Shown: positions 23,210-34,670, counted from the stretch's first letter. The stretch is 64,000 nucleotides of DNA from Codonopsis lanceolata (GCA_013146195.2 CM028380.1:79240556-79304555); one strand, 5' to 3'. Translations and numbers: made by a program. The notes: generated by a model from the letters alone, not told the origin.

Positions 23210-24083
23210 GTGTTCTAAAACTCCTCGCCTAGCTCCGCCTAGGCCCCGCCTAGGCGCTAGGCCCCTCTCTACCACCACGACTTTCTTAGTTGTCGCCTAA
23301 TCGACCAAGTCGACGCTTACGCCAAACCTCGCCGACCTCAATTTATTTTTGTAGCTTTGATTTTGTGACATGCGGTGACCGGATAAGGAAATGGGGGGGG
23401 GGGCGAACTGAAGAAGGAACGGGGAGTGGTAATGGTGAGGTAGAAAGGGAGGTAGAAAGAAAAGGGGTTTGATTTTGTGGATATTCGGTGGGATGAGAGA
23501 CGGGATATATTAAAGGGTTAGATCTAGGAGGAAAGAGATTGGAGAGTGAAAAAATGAGGAGAGTCAGTCTGTCGGAGAGAGAGAGAAGAAAAAAAAGAAA
23601 GGAAAAAAAAAGGGTTATCAGTCTACCATATAGATAGAAGAAAGAAGAAGAAAACAAGATGAAGAAGAAGGGGTCTGTGTCGAGACTCAGAATTTAGAAT
23701 GAAAAGGGATTAGAGAGGATATGTTAGACTGTGGGTTGTAGGGGCAGTAGGTAGGTGGAGTAATTTTTTTTTTTTTTTTTAGTTCTAAACTTGGCTGGTT
23801 TATTACTTTGTGGTTGTTGAGAATTGGGATTAATGATAGGTTTGTATATTTTTGTTCATTTTACAAATATAGACAAGTGTCTGATAAAATGACAAACATA
23901 AAAAAAAATTAAATTTGTAGTCAATGTGTTTGATCTTTGATGTAAATTATAAAAAAAAAAAAAGAAAAGGTAATTGTGTCTTAATTCTAGGCCCTGCCTA
24001 GGCCCCGATTACGCCCTGACTAGTCCCCTAGGCGCTAGGCGCTAGTATGTCGCCTAGCGGTCGCCAAACGATTTTTAGAACCT
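23210..24083. mobile_element. Nested inverted-repeat element with GCCTAGGCG-rich ends
   Basis: The left end GTTCTAAAACTCCTCGCCTA and the right end ...GCGGTCGCCAAACGATTTTT-AGAAC are inverted, each followed inward by repeats of CCTAGGC and GGCGCTAGGC. The interior contains a G-run (23393-23402), purine-rich DNA and a 20-base T run near 23766. I see no coding domain. I could not settle a target duplication: CTCTCGCCGT before and GCTCACCGT after are similar but not identical. Confidence 0.6.
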
Positions 24084-24419
24084 TGCTCACCGTCTACAGC
24101 CCCTACTCCGGCCATCTCCATCTCCGTCTACAGCCCCTGCCCCAGTTCCAAAATTCGACATTCAAAGTGGTGGTGCCCATCACCACAATTCCCCAAATCG
24201 CCCCAATTACTACCACCACCACCATTATTCCTGGGTGGAAACAAAATAGAATCACTTCGGCCACTGGGACTCATAATCGGATCCACGAAATCAACATTTC
24301 TCGACTCATCGAGAAATGAAAGCTGACACTTATGTAGTATACCTACGTATGTTATGCCCGCTCTTTTGGTCCCTAAAAGGGTGCTTCTTCGGCTTAAGAG
24401 GTCCATGTAAAATTTTCTT

Positions 24420-24896
24420 TGATCTTTGAATGGTGAGCATTACACTTATTGGATTTCCTGGACTCAGATGTGCAAACCTTTTGATGAGGGAGGTTTTGGT
24501 CTTCGGTCTCTTCAACAGGTCATGGATTCTTTTCACGCGAATCTAGGTCGGAGTGCTTGTCAAGGTGAGTCTCTTTGGGTACTATTCTGTTTGAACAAGT
24601 ATGGTGGTAGAATTCGTTTTGTTTCCCTCAATACAGCCTTTCGCACATGGTAGGCGGTCTCGAAACACTTCGATACCATGGAGAATTGTTGCCAATGGTT
24701 AGTTGGTGAAGGTAAAATTTCATTTTTGAACTCAAATTGGTGTGGTACAAAGTTGATTGGCCCAAGGCCTATGGATCTTAAGCTCACAGTGAATATGGCT
24801 CTTTCTCAATTGGATGATTTTTGGCATTTAATTCCTCCAGAGTTGCATGATATTATCAAGGATATCATATGTGTTGACTCGAATGCCCAAGTTTAG
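24420..24896 (+). pseudogene. LINE (non-LTR retrotransposon) ORF2 C-terminal fragment inside the MULE
   Basis: One frame from about 24420 to 24896 reads HYTYWISWTQMCKPFDEGGF, GLRSLQQVMDSFHANLGR, SLWVLFCLNKYGG, then a TAG at 24651-24653, then NCCQWLVGEGKISFLNSNWC and DFWHLIPPELHDII. The pattern W..V/M C.P..EGG.GLRSL, followed by W.VG.G..I.FW...W, is the segment between reverse transcriptase and the zf-RVT domain of plant LINEs. Catalytic RT motifs are absent, so it is a captured or truncated fragment. Only one stop interrupts about 155 codons. Confidence 0.72.
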
Positions 24897-25479
24897 GGTT
24901 TCATAACATGCCCAAAGTCGTGAGGGCAAATTTGGGATTTCAAAAAAAATTAACGGTAAAACTGATGGTAACCCTGTGAGGGGGGTAATCTCTTAGTAAA
25001 ACCCTACTTTAAGGACCAAACACATTTCAAAAAAAATACAAGAACCAAACGCATAGTTTGTAGATAGTTCAGGAACCAAATAATTATTTAATCCTTATTT
25101 TTTCTCCTTTTCAGGTATAACACGCTTGAAAAAGTGAAATGTCAACAGCGAAAACATGTTCACTCAAATGCCAGCGAATAACCAAATTTTGAAACAAGAA
25201 GTAGATAGCAGATACACAACATCTAGAGAGGTAGTACATGAAAGAGTACATCTAAGGCAAAAAATAAAATAAGAAAGATAATAAAATTCCCACTTGCTTG
25301 GCAATAAAGAGGTTAAGTTCTCATAAGATTAGGATAAATTCTAGCCCATCTATCAACTGTTGTGCCATAGCGAAATACTAATGAATATCTTTAGCATCAG
25401 TTGCTCATGGATAATTGTGTCAGCCACTGTATATGAGTAGTACATGTCTCTGCACAAGGACCACAAAAGCTCGTGTGCA

Positions 25480-26388
25480 CTTCTCGTAGGAGCAGATGCT
25501 ATCTAAGAAGTATTACCTGCCCAACTGAATGCCCCACAAACCCCAGATCTAAAGCTTTCTTCGTGAACTGTGATTCTCCAATATGCAGAGCAGAGTGCAA
25601 ACGTAAGATTAATAATAAATAAATTTGTCCAAAATGTCCAACTTTCTCTATTAACAGTCTACTTTATATTGCAACAACTGATAGAAGAGAAGCCGAATTG
25701 CAATGGGAAAGGAGCAGCATGCTTTGATCCCCGCTTCATCGGTGGAGATGGCATTGTCTTCTATTTTCATGGCAAGAGCAATGAACATTTCAATGCCCAG
25801 TTCATTGGCCTCCGTCTAGCTGGCAGAACGCGGGATAACACATGGATTCAAGCCTTGGGCATCCTTTTTGGGTCCCACACTTTCTCTCTCGAGGCCACCA
25901 AAGCTTCAACGTGGGATAAAGAAACCGATCACTTGAAAATATTGTATGATGGGAATGAGGTGGTCCTACCACAAGTCCCACTATCTGCTTGGAGATCGCC
26001 CGAAAGGAACATAAAAGTGGAGAGAATATTGAGTAAGTATATGGTTACTGTGTCTATACCAGATGTTGTTGAAATTGGGGTTAATGTGGTGCCCGTGACG
26101 AAGGAAGATGACAAGATTCATAGATATCAAATGCCTTCTGATGATTGTTTTGCTCATTTAGAAGTCCAATTTACGTTTTCAGGACTTTCTCCTAAAGTTG
26201 AAGGCATTCTTGGGCGAACTTACCGGCCTGATTTCGAGAACCCGGCAAAACCAGGGGTGGAAATGGCAGTGGTAGGAGGTGAAGATAAATATAGAACCAC
26301 GTCACTTCTCTCAACAGATTGCAATTACTGTGTCTTCTCTAAGACTAACAATTCAGCGCAAGAAAACCTACTGGCAAAAGAAATCTGA
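25480..26388 (+). pseudogene. Root cap / LEA-related gene, copy 2, degenerate exon 1
   Basis: Exon 2 (from about 25683 to 26388) keeps ACFDPRFIGGDGIVFYFHGK, AGRTRDNTWIQALGILFGS, VVEIGVNVVPVTKEDD and GILGRTYRPDFENPAKPGV. It has lost about ten residues after NEHF, where copies 1, 3 and 5 have TL(I/V)(S/H)D..LQI. Its end is divergent (CNYCVFSKTNNSAQENLL), without the usual LDC...GNGIVC tail. The exon 1 remnant upstream (about 25500-25602) reads ITCPTECPTNPRSKAFF and NCDSPICRAECK but has an in-frame TAA, has lost the first cysteines and has no start or clear signal peptide. It could be transcribed from a new start, but loss of secretion signal and conserved tail favour a pseudogene. Confidence 0.8.
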
Positions 26389-26655
26389 GATTGTAAAACT
26401 AATCTCGGAAGAATAATGGAAGTATATCCTCTTCCTACCTAGATAACAATTCAATAATAATGAGGACATTTTTGTAGATTCCTTCATATTGGTTCTGTGC
26501 ACGAGACAAAATGGACCGAAAATTAGGCCTCACCATAATTCAATTATTCATTCATTCATTCATTGGCGAAAGATTCTTGTCATATACTCCAATTCAGAAT
26601 GAAGGCTGTGGCAATAAAAGCCCAAGTTCAAGAAAGAAACTTGAAGAAAATGTAC

Positions 26656-27281
26656 CTACAATTCTTGTTTTAACAGATAATCTTCAAGGCACTTGATAAA
26701 GCCAACCGATGCCTTTGTCGTGTCCCATGGCATGCGAGTTTCTTCTGCTTCAGTCTCATAAACAACCTTCACATCAACTAGCGTCTCTGCCTCAGCTATT
26801 TTAGTCAGTTTAAAAAACGTTCCGTATGAAGAAAATCCATGATTAAGGTGACCCCCTTCTACTACTTGGAGCCCAAATCGATGTTGCGTCTCGTCACATA
26901 CTGCAAGCCTTTCTTTCTGGTAGTGGTGGCTCCTTATTTGTGTATCTAATAATAGTTGTGCACAAAAGTTAAATTAAGTTTTAGTTTTATCAAATTTAGA
27001 AAATCCATTACTAAAATTCAAAACCAGTCAGAGATTAAAACACTGACTTGAGCGAAATGACGGAATATTAAAATGAAAATGGATAAAGAATTGCAATTAC
27101 CTTGGGTAAATGTGAAGAGAAATACACTGCCAAGTCCGCCATCTCCTTGGATCAATTGCACAGTTTTCACCATATTTGGGACAACTCTTGGGATGACAGA
27201 CGTGAAGTCCTTAGCGATAGCCCTCCACAAGGCATCAATTGCAACTGCAACATTTACTTGAGCGTTAGCTTCCTTAATCAT
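26656..27281 (-). CDS. PR-10/Bet v 1-fold protein, phytohormone-binding (cytokinin-specific-binding-protein-like)
   Basis: The ATG is at 27281. Exon 1 is 27281-27101, intron 27100-26946 (GT-AG, phase 1, at the codon position usual for Bet v 1 genes) and exon 2 26945-26656 ending in TAG; 156 residues. Residues 1-60 read MIKEANAQVNVAVAIDALWR, TSVIPRVVPNMVKTVQLIQG and DGGLGSVFLFTF, including the glycine-rich GDGGxG loop. Exon 2 gives HYQKERLAVCDETQHRFGLQ, EGGHLNHGFSSYGTFFKLT and TLVDVKVVYETEAEE, and ends FIKCLEDYLLKQEL. Start, length and sequence fit the phytohormone-binding/cytokinin-specific-binding branch, soluble proteins with a hydrophobic ligand pocket. The ligand here is not known. The duplicated unit at 50-52 kb lacks this gene. 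Confidence 0.85.
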
Positions 27282-28047
27282 GGCGATTACTGAAACTGCT
27301 CTGGAAAATGAAATTAAAAAGAAATCTAATTTGGATTCCATTGTGACAAAAATGAGCATCTTCTTGCTCGAGTAAGACAGAGAATGCCAATATTCCCTAC
27401 CCGCGCAAAAGGTTTCATATTGTCTGTCCCCATCCGTAGCTAAAAGCCTAAACCTTCTAACGGGTTGATCAATTTTTAAATCAAGCCGCTGAAAAGTAAA
27501 AACCCTAGTTCATGTGAGTTGCAAAGATTGGGTCTTATTCCCCTCTGAGATTGAGCTAGGCTGTCAACTTGAACGTACATTTACAAAGTATTGACACCAA
27601 TGTCTCGGTGGCGGCTCTATCATTTTTTGAAGCCATGAACTATGTGTTCTCTAACCAATTACCTTCTATAGAGCTTTTTTGGATTCGGATATGCATTATA
27701 TTTTTTGTGACTTGTGGTCTTTTTCAATGTCATATAAATGTACAAAATATAATGATTAAATTCACTTATAAATGGGGCCAAAACGAACCACATGCCAACA
27801 TATTTTCTCTCCCTAACTTTCTGGGCATTTTAATTTTTAAGCTAGGTACATAAATGGGGCGACTTCCTGTAGTTGTAGAGGTTCGGACTTGGGTCATATC
27901 TACCATTGCTAAGTCACTGCTCAATATTTGGGCTTGAAAGTTGAAATAATACCTTCTTGATTAGGTCAGTTCTTTGTCTATAGAGTTACGACATTCGTGA
28001 TAGTAATTATCAAATGCCATTAACTAATAAGAAACAAGTTGAGGAGG
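27282..28047. other. Upstream region of the PR-10 gene; no other gene seen
   Basis: The ATTCCATTGTGACAAAAATG region (27336-27355) resembles 51220-51245 in unit 2, so this flank survives there although the gene does not. A 94-codon open frame (27569-27853) has no recognisable features. The end matches 51960-52010 up to the copia insertion. Confidence 0.5.
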
Positions 28048-28289
28048 TGTTGAACATTGAGAGATTTGAGAGAGAGAATTCTGGATCTTATTATTTTTAA
28101 TCTCAGATTCTTACATTGATTTGCCCCAAAATCTGTATATATTTGATATATACAGATTTTTCTCCTTCTAACAGACTAACCGACTAGTATTACAACTAAA
28201 CAGAAAGGTACATTAAAAAAGGAACAATTACACTCGATACCACTACGCCTTAATCGACTTACACTTGACTACCTCATGTATTCTTAACA
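28048..28289 (-). repeat. 3' LTR of copia A
   Basis: 242 bp; partner of 32835-33074. The adjacent internal side (28290-28304) read on minus is CCACCTTGAAGGGGG, a polypurine tract. Confidence 0.93.
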
Positions 28290-28393
28290 CCCCCTTCAAG
28301 GTGGAAGTGGTGAAGAGATTAACCACACCCAACTTGGCGAGAAAAGAAAGTAATCGAGAGTGTGGTAAAGCCTTCGTGAACAGATCTGCTGGG

Positions 28394-30937
28394 TCAAGGC
28401 ACATGAGTAGTAACAATCAATCCTTGTTCAATCTTTTTCCTGATAATGTGGCGCTCAATATCGATGTGTTTTGTCCTCTCATGATAGATGTGATTGGCGC
28501 GATGTGAGAGTCGCTTATTGTCACGTAAGAGAGAAACATGAAGAGCAATGGGAACATGGAGCACTTGAAGAAGAGACTTCAACCAAACTAATTCACGCCA
28601 GCGATGCTATTGATCTATACTGCACTCGCAGAAGATCCGAAACCGTGGTATGTTTCTTACTCTTCCAAGAAATTAAGGAGTTGCCTAAGAAAATGCGTAA
28701 ACCAAGAATGGATTTTTCGGTGGTAGGCAGTCGCCAACGCATCACAAGAAGTCGACAAAACAGAGACGCAAGTAGAGGAGAAAAATAAGCCTTGTCCAGA
28801 ACTTGTTTGAGGAACCTCACCACTTTCATGGCAAAGATCAAAGTGAGGTTTCGATGAGCTAAGAACCGACTTAAGATATGAACCCCATAGATATCTCGTC
28901 TTGTGATTGTGAGGTAAATTAACCTACCAACAAGCCTCCTATATCTATCAGATTAGTCGAAGTTCTCCGGATTGCGCAGAGACCATGATTAGAGACCATA
29001 GGTAGAGAAGAACATTTGGCATTAGTTAGACTCGTCTCCTTTATAATATCTAGCATACTTCCGTTGGTGTAGACAAATCCTGCAGGAATTTCGGCTAATT
29101 CAAGACCAAGAAAGTATTTCGCTTGCCCTAAATCTCTAATTGTAAACCGAGTATGAAGGAAAGCCTAGATCAAGAATAGCTTGAGTAGAAGAACCCGAGA
29201 TGACAATATCATCTACATATACAAGAAAAAGCGTGAATGATCCATTAGAGGTCTTAGTGAACAAGGTATGATCACAAGAACTACATAGCCAAAAGACTTC
29301 AATGCAGAGGACAATTTGTGAAACCATCGCCTCGGGTGCTTGCTTCAAGCCATAAAGAGATTTAATGAGTTTGCACACCGGGCAAGAGAGCCGATGAGGG
29401 AGGGTTGTAACCGTGAGGGAGTGCCATGTAGACTTCTTCATGGAGATCCCTATGAAGAAAGGCATTAGAAACATCCATCCGATGCAGAGGCCGCTTATTC
29501 ATAGCAAGAAGCAAGTAAAACTCTCAGCTTGTCATTTTTGCCACTGGGCAAATGTCTCAAAGAAATCTAATCCCTCGCTGTGAAGACTTTAGCTACAAGC
29601 CTAGCTTTATACTTTCTCACAAAGGCCATCGTGTTTGTATTTCACTTTATATATCCATTTACACCCTACGCTTCTTTTTTCCAAAGTGGGTAGTTCCGCC
29701 AATACCCAAGTTTTGTTTCGCCAGCCTCCAATTCGAAGCCATGGCTTTGCACCAATGAGGATGTTGACACTGATTATAGGTTTTAGGCTCAACAATAGTG
29801 TCAATATTAGCTATGAAGGACCGGTACTGGCAGAGAGAGAGGTGTGTGTATGACATAACATTATGGACGTAATGGATAGGTTGTGAGAAAGGTAGACCTG
29901 TATAATCTTTATACTTAGAGGAATGGTTTTTGTTCCGAGAGGTCTAGTAGGAAGAGTTTCAGTGCAGGGAGAAGACCGAGAGGAAAACTCGTATGAAGAT
30001 GAAGTAGATTCAGTGAAGATGAAGTAAATTCAGATGAAGATGAAGTAAATTCGATGAAGATGAAGTAGATCCGCATGTAGAGGGTGTTCTTGAGGAAGAT
30101 TCGGATGTAGTGGATGTAGGAGGAAAAACTCCTCATCCGGAGCAGCCGAAAAGAATCGGTGGGCATGGCAGGCATTGATCGCTGAGAGGTGTGGAGAATG
30201 GAAAGTAGGTCTCATGGAAAACAACATCCCCGCCGTAGAAGACTTGTTTGGTTTGAAGGTCAAAAGTTTGTAAGCCTTTTTGCCAAAGGATACCCCGTAA
30301 AAACACATTTTCTCGGCTCTTGAACCAAACTTGTCTCTATTATGGCCGATAGTAGAGGCATAACATAAACACCAAACACTTTGAGGTGAGAGTAAGAGGG
30401 AGTGTGGCCAAGAAGAACTTCATAAGGAGTTTGAAATCGAAGAATGGAACTAGGCAACCTATTGATCGATAGGTGGTCGTTAGAAGGCAATCTCCCAAAA
30501 AGAAATGGGAAGATGAGACTGAAATCTAATAGCCCCGGCCAACTCAAGCAAATGTCCGTGCTTTCTCGCTCGCCATTTTGCCGAGGTGTAGCAACACAAG
30601 AACTTTGATGTGCTATACCTAGGGAGGTCGAAGAGGAGATACGTATTCATTAAAGAATTACGTCCCATTATCGATCTAATCTCCTTAATGGCATTATATT
30701 GAGTTTTAATAAAGGAGAGAAAGTTGGTAAGATAAGTACAAACTTGGGTTTTGGAGTTGAGGAGAAAGGTCCAAGTCGCCCCGATTTATCCTCAACAATT
30801 GTCAAGAAGGAATTACAGCCATTGTAAGTTTTATGTCCGTAGGGTCCCCACAAATCACAGTGAAGAAGGGCAAATAACGTATTCGAATGAGAATTACTAA
30901 CGGAAATGATTGTCTTGTTTGTGCGGAAAATTGGCAA
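28394..30937 (-). pseudogene. Copia A pol relic: integrase, reverse transcriptase, RNase H
   Basis: From the 5' side on minus: integrase start at 30937-30668 (HCDLWGPYGHKTYNGCNSFL, TIVEDKSGR) and integrase end at 30547-30260 (TPYEVLLGHTPSYSHLKVFG, KCVFTGYP). RT start is at 29804-29607 (GWRNKTWVLAELP, GCKWIYKVKYKHDG), RT centre at 29474-29136 (CKLIKSLYGLKQAPEA, LFLVYVDDIVISGSS) and RNase H at 28841-28394 (SLISWKSKKHTTVS, YHERTKHIDIERHIIRKKIE). The YVDD catalytic box is intact, but at least six frame changes separate the blocks. Confidence 0.85.
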
Positions 30938-31715
30938 ACATCACAGGGAGAAAGTAGTAGTATTGCTATCAATATTACAAATGTTTAAATGTTTCAAGGA
31001 TGGAAGAGGAGCATGACCTAACCTCAAATACCACAACATACTTTATGTGACCTTACTACTAGGACAACATAGAAGGCTTAGAACTATTACAAGTAGTAGA
31101 AGAAGAACACTTGGAATAATTGCTTGAAGTGCACGCACATACAACCCATCAATGATTTTACCAGTCCCTTGATCTTCTTGAGATCCGGTCCCAGAACACA
31201 CAAGGAGGAAGAGAACACCGGTGTGATCTTATTTTCAAGAGCAAGCTTACTACCCGATAACAAGTTATATTGAAAAGAAGGCACATATAAGACATTATGA
31301 AGGACTATGTCTTCGTGAGTCGAACATTGCCCTTATGGGTAATTTTAGAAACATGGCCATTGGGAAGGTAGATAGGCAAATCCACAATAATGGATTTAGC
31401 GTAAGATCAAAACAGCAGTAATATGATCAAGGCACCGGTGTCAACAATCCATTCATTGGTGTTATGACCATGACTTAAAAAACATCTAGGGTTAACAACA
31501 CTAGAATTGCTAGTAATCTTACCACTATATGAGATTCTCGGACTATCCATTCATGTATTATTGTTGGAGATCAAAGACAAGCATTTGTTGGTACCGGCAG
31601 ATGTGAAACCTTGAAAATTTGTACCATCCCATGTCCATCAATTGTACGGTCCCATGTCCATCAAATGTCATATTTGCGAAGCAATGTTTGGTCTGTTTTG
31701 GGCATCTTAGATGTG

Positions 31716-32762
31716 TCAAGCTTGTTCCCATACAAAGCATGCCACTCGGATATCCATGAAGGAAAAACATTTGTCCTTGACATGAGTCTCACCATGACAA
31801 TAATCACACCAAAGTTTCTTTTCTCGAGATGAACCTCCCTGCATTAAATCCTTTCTCGACCACTCCCAAGTATTGTTGCCTTTTACGTTCTTAAAGGGTG
31901 TGTGATTGATTTTACTCATTAAGGCTGCAGATATATCATCCATATTCACAGCTCAAGTGCTATGTCTTCTTTGACTCTTCTTGAGCCAAGATATTTTCGG
32001 CCTTGGTCGACTAGGGAGAGGATACATTAGCATAATCGACCTCTAATGGCAGATAGGAATCATTCAAACCCATCAAGAATTGAATTAACATTTGCCCATG
32101 CTCATAATCCATTTGTTTTTGTGAAACTCCACAAGTGCAGTTGTTACAAGTACATTTGGGTAGACTAGCATGACTAAGCAATTCATCCCACATTGCTCTA
32201 AATTTGGTGAAGTAAGCGAAATGGTCGAGACTTCCCTGAACACGTCTATCAAATTTTTTCTAATCTGAAAGACTTTTGGTAAATTGCTATTAGAAAATCT
32301 TAGGTTTAAGTCTTCCCAAATGGCTCTAGCAGAGAATCAAGATAAACCACACTAGCTTTGATTTCGGAGAAATGATATTAAACAACCACGAAATTACCAT
32401 GTGATTGCATCTTTCCCTGGTTTAGGTATTTTGACCTAATTGCGGGTTTCTTGTTACTACCATTGACCAATCCTAATTTATTCTTAGCGAGATAGAGCAA
32501 TAACAACGATCTTTTCCATTGATTAAAATTGTATCAGTGTAAGAATTTGAGAAATCAAAACCATACCGGGATGATCATTCGGATGAAGGAACAGAGGATG
32601 TAGTGGATGGAGTTGAAGTGTGGAAATATCGATGTCGTACTCATCCTCTTCATTTTCCTCCTCTTCATGTGTTGGTTCTTCATTTTCCTTATCAGCGCCA
32701 TTGTGATCCATGGAGATTCTTTGATTTGAATCCGATGAAATATGTAGCGGGATTTGAATCAA
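31716..32762 (-). pseudogene. Copia A gag relic with CCHC zinc knuckle
   Basis: The minus frame 32762-32523 includes LHPLFLHPNDHPGMVLIS, the usual start of copia Gag. 32193-32011 gives MWDELLSHASLPKCTC and QFLMGLNDSYLPLEVDY (UBN2-type gag). 31949-31716 gives LWCDYCHGETHVKDKCF, a CX2CX4HX4C zinc knuckle that binds RNA. The pieces are in different frames. Confidence 0.8.
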
Positions 32763-32822
32763 TCGGTGTAATTGATTTCAACCAAGCCAGTAGATATTTT
32801 TAGCGGAAAACATGTAGATTTC

Positions 32823-32834
32823 GCTCTGATACCA
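32823..32834 (-). promoter_or_regulatory. Primer-binding site of copia A (initiator tRNA-Met)
   Basis: The minus strand reads TGGTATCAGAGC, the standard plant copia site complementary to the 3' end of initiator methionine tRNA. It directly abuts the LTR. Confidence 0.92.
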
Positions 32835-33074
32835 TGTTGAACATTGAGAGATTTGAGAGAGAGAATTCTGGATCTTATTATTTTTAATCTCAGATTCTTA
32901 CATTGATTTGCCCCAAAATCTGTATATATCAAAAACATATTTTTCTCCTTCTAACAGACTAACCGACTAGTATTACAACTAAACAGAAAGGTACATTAAA
33001 AAAGGAACAATTACACTCGATACCCCTACAGTCTTAATCAGACTTACACTTGACTGCCTCATGTATTCTTAACA
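32835..33074 (-). repeat. 5' LTR of copia A
   Basis: Pairs with 28048-28289. It ends at the GGAGG target duplication on the outside and at the primer-binding site on the inside. Confidence 0.93.
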
Positions 33075-33476
33075 GGAGGTCATGTGAATATGTGATTAGG
33101 AGGAAACATAGGCAAGAATCTTGGCCATCTCGGTAGTATGCAGATGCAGGTCTTTCCTTGCCCGACCACCTAAACAAACTGTTTCTTCCACATGTACTAG
33201 CTGGCTGCCGTGAAATGTGGCCATCCATTTAGTATCAGCTGGGTGGAGGGATAGTGGGAATTGAATTTACTAGCTGGGAAACGAAACACAGAGATGGATG
33301 GATATCCTGGGAATTAAAAGCAGACCGACCTTTATTGTTAGATTCCATGCATCCATTATTTTCTTTTAAGCATAGTTTTAAGTCCCATTTTTATAACAAA
33401 ATTACAAACCCCAATTGCATTGACCAAAAATACAACTTAATTAAATAATGAACAGTACTACAAAGGTGATGAATTC

Positions 33477-33482
33477 TATAAG
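33477..33482 (+). promoter_or_regulatory. TATA box of root-cap gene 3
   Basis: TATAAG in the context GATGAATTCTATAAGAAGCA, 92 bp before the ATG. The same block (GATGAACTATATAAGAAGCA) precedes gene 5, so it is conserved between duplicates. Confidence 0.6.
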
Positions 33483-33568
33483 AAGCAACCGGAAAAGAGT
33501 GTGCAGCCATCTTCAACCTCACTCCCCCAAGTCCTTGAGGAAAATAAAAAAAATTAAAAAAAAGAGTC

Positions 33569-34670
33569 ATGAAGATCCAAAGCACCAATGGCTTATTCAT
33601 AATTCTGCTGATGTTTGTATCCGGTGTGGCCCAGATTTGTGCAGATACAACAACCTGCTACGCTCGAGAGAGCAGGTGCTTTCTTGCGCATATAGAATGC
33701 CCAAGTGAATGTCCCTCAACTTACTCCACTGACCCAAACGCTAAAGTTTGTTACGTCAATTGTAATTCCCCCATCTGCCGTGCTAGTTGCAAGAGTAAGA
33801 CATTCTCTTTAGCATCATCTCACAAATCATTTTAATTTTCTCTGTTTCTCAACCCGGTTTTAATTTATCTTTTCATCTATAACAGGCAGGAAGCCCAACT
33901 GCGATGGGCCTGGAGCTGCGTGCTTGGACCCCCGCTTCATTGGCGGAGACGGTATCGTTTTCTACTTTCACGGCAAGAGCAACGAGCATTTCACCTTGGT
34001 TTCTGACAGTAATCTCCAAATCAACGCGCGCTTCATAGGCCTGAGACCAGCTGGTCGAACCAGGGACTACACTTGGATTCAGGCACTAGGACTCCTTTTC
34101 AACTCCTACTCTTTCACTGTAGAGGCCATTAAGTCATCGACTTGGGATCAACAAGTTGACCATCTAAAGTTCTCTTACAATGGCAAGGAGCTCGTTATCC
34201 CTGAAGGCTACCCTACCTTATGGGAGTCCCCAGAAGGTGACCTAAAGGTAGAGAGAACTTCAAACAAGAACAGTGTTCTGGTTTCTCTCCATGAAGTTGC
34301 AGAGATTTCAGTCAATGTTGTGCCTGTGACCAAGGAAGATGACAGGATTCATAACTATCAGATCCCAACTGATAACTGCTTTGCTCATTTAGAGGTACAG
34401 TTTAGATTCTATGGTCTTTCCTCGGATGTAGAAGGTGTGCTTGGAAGGACTTACCAACCAGATTTTAAGAACCCGGCCAAACAAGGTGTTGCAATGCCTG
34501 TTGTGGGAGGTGAAGACAAGTACAGAACCGAATCACTCGTGTCTACAGAATGTGATACGTGCATGTTTTCTACGGTTAAACAAAGAGATGACTCTATGGT
34601 GATGATGAATGGACTCCTAGATTGTACTGGTGGATCCTCCAGTGGGAATGGGATAGTTTGCAGGAAATGA
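33569..34670 (+). CDS. Root cap / LEA-related secreted protein, copy 3 (two exons)
   Basis: Exon 1 is 33569-33794, intron 33795-33885 (phase 1, GT-AG) and exon 2 33886-34670; 336 residues. The signal peptide (IILLMFVSGVAQICA) is followed by the cysteine-rich segment CYARESRCFLAHIECPSECP and CYVNCNSPICRASCK, then the PF06830 body: DPRFIGGDGIVFYFHGKS, GLRPAGRTRDYTWIQALG, VNVVPVTKEDDRIHNYQIP, GVLGRTYQPDFKNP, LDCTGGSSSGNGIVCRK. It is closest to gene 5: they share YPTLWESP/YPTLWEST and a near-identical promoter block. It lies just right of copia A, which sits about 490 bp upstream of the ATG and may have altered regulation. No disabling change seen. Confidence 0.92.

Larger units (their letters stand above)
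22891..25094. mobile_element. MULE (2.2 kb) with about 160-bp TIRs, carrying foreign fragments
   Basis: The left end GGATTAAATAATTATTTGGT (22891-) and the right end ...AATTATTTAATCC (to 25094) are arms of a TIR of about 160 bp that includes CTATGCGTTTGGTCC-like and GTAGGGTTTTACTAAGAGAT motifs in both. The flanks TTCTTTTTT (22882-22890) and TTATTTTTT (25095-25103) are a 9-bp duplication with one difference. Inside are a nested inverted-repeat element (23210-24083), Pro/Ser-rich DNA (24089-24250) and a LINE-derived segment (24420-24896). No transposase is seen. The unit-2 sequence near 50205-50230 looks like the empty site. Confidence 0.85.
28048..33074 (-). mobile_element. Ty1/copia LTR retrotransposon A, 5.0 kb, minus orientation, decayed
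   Basis: LTRs at 28048-28289 and 32835-33074 begin TGTTGAAC and end TTCTTAACA on the plus strand. They differ at a handful of sites and in one short block (28136-28160). The 5-bp duplication GGAGG flanks both sides (28043-28047 and 33075-33079). Read on minus, the 5' LTR is followed at once by a TGGTATCAGAGC primer-binding site, gag, protease/integrase, RT and RNase H, i.e. copia order. Many stops and shifts break the genes. The paralogous site at 52001-52020 (GTTGAGGAGG then TAATGTG) is empty. Confidence 0.95.

Noticed and set aside
27569..27853. 94-codon frame with hydrophobic stretches
   Set aside because: AT-rich DNA gives such frames by chance; no family, splice or promoter support, and not conserved in unit 2.
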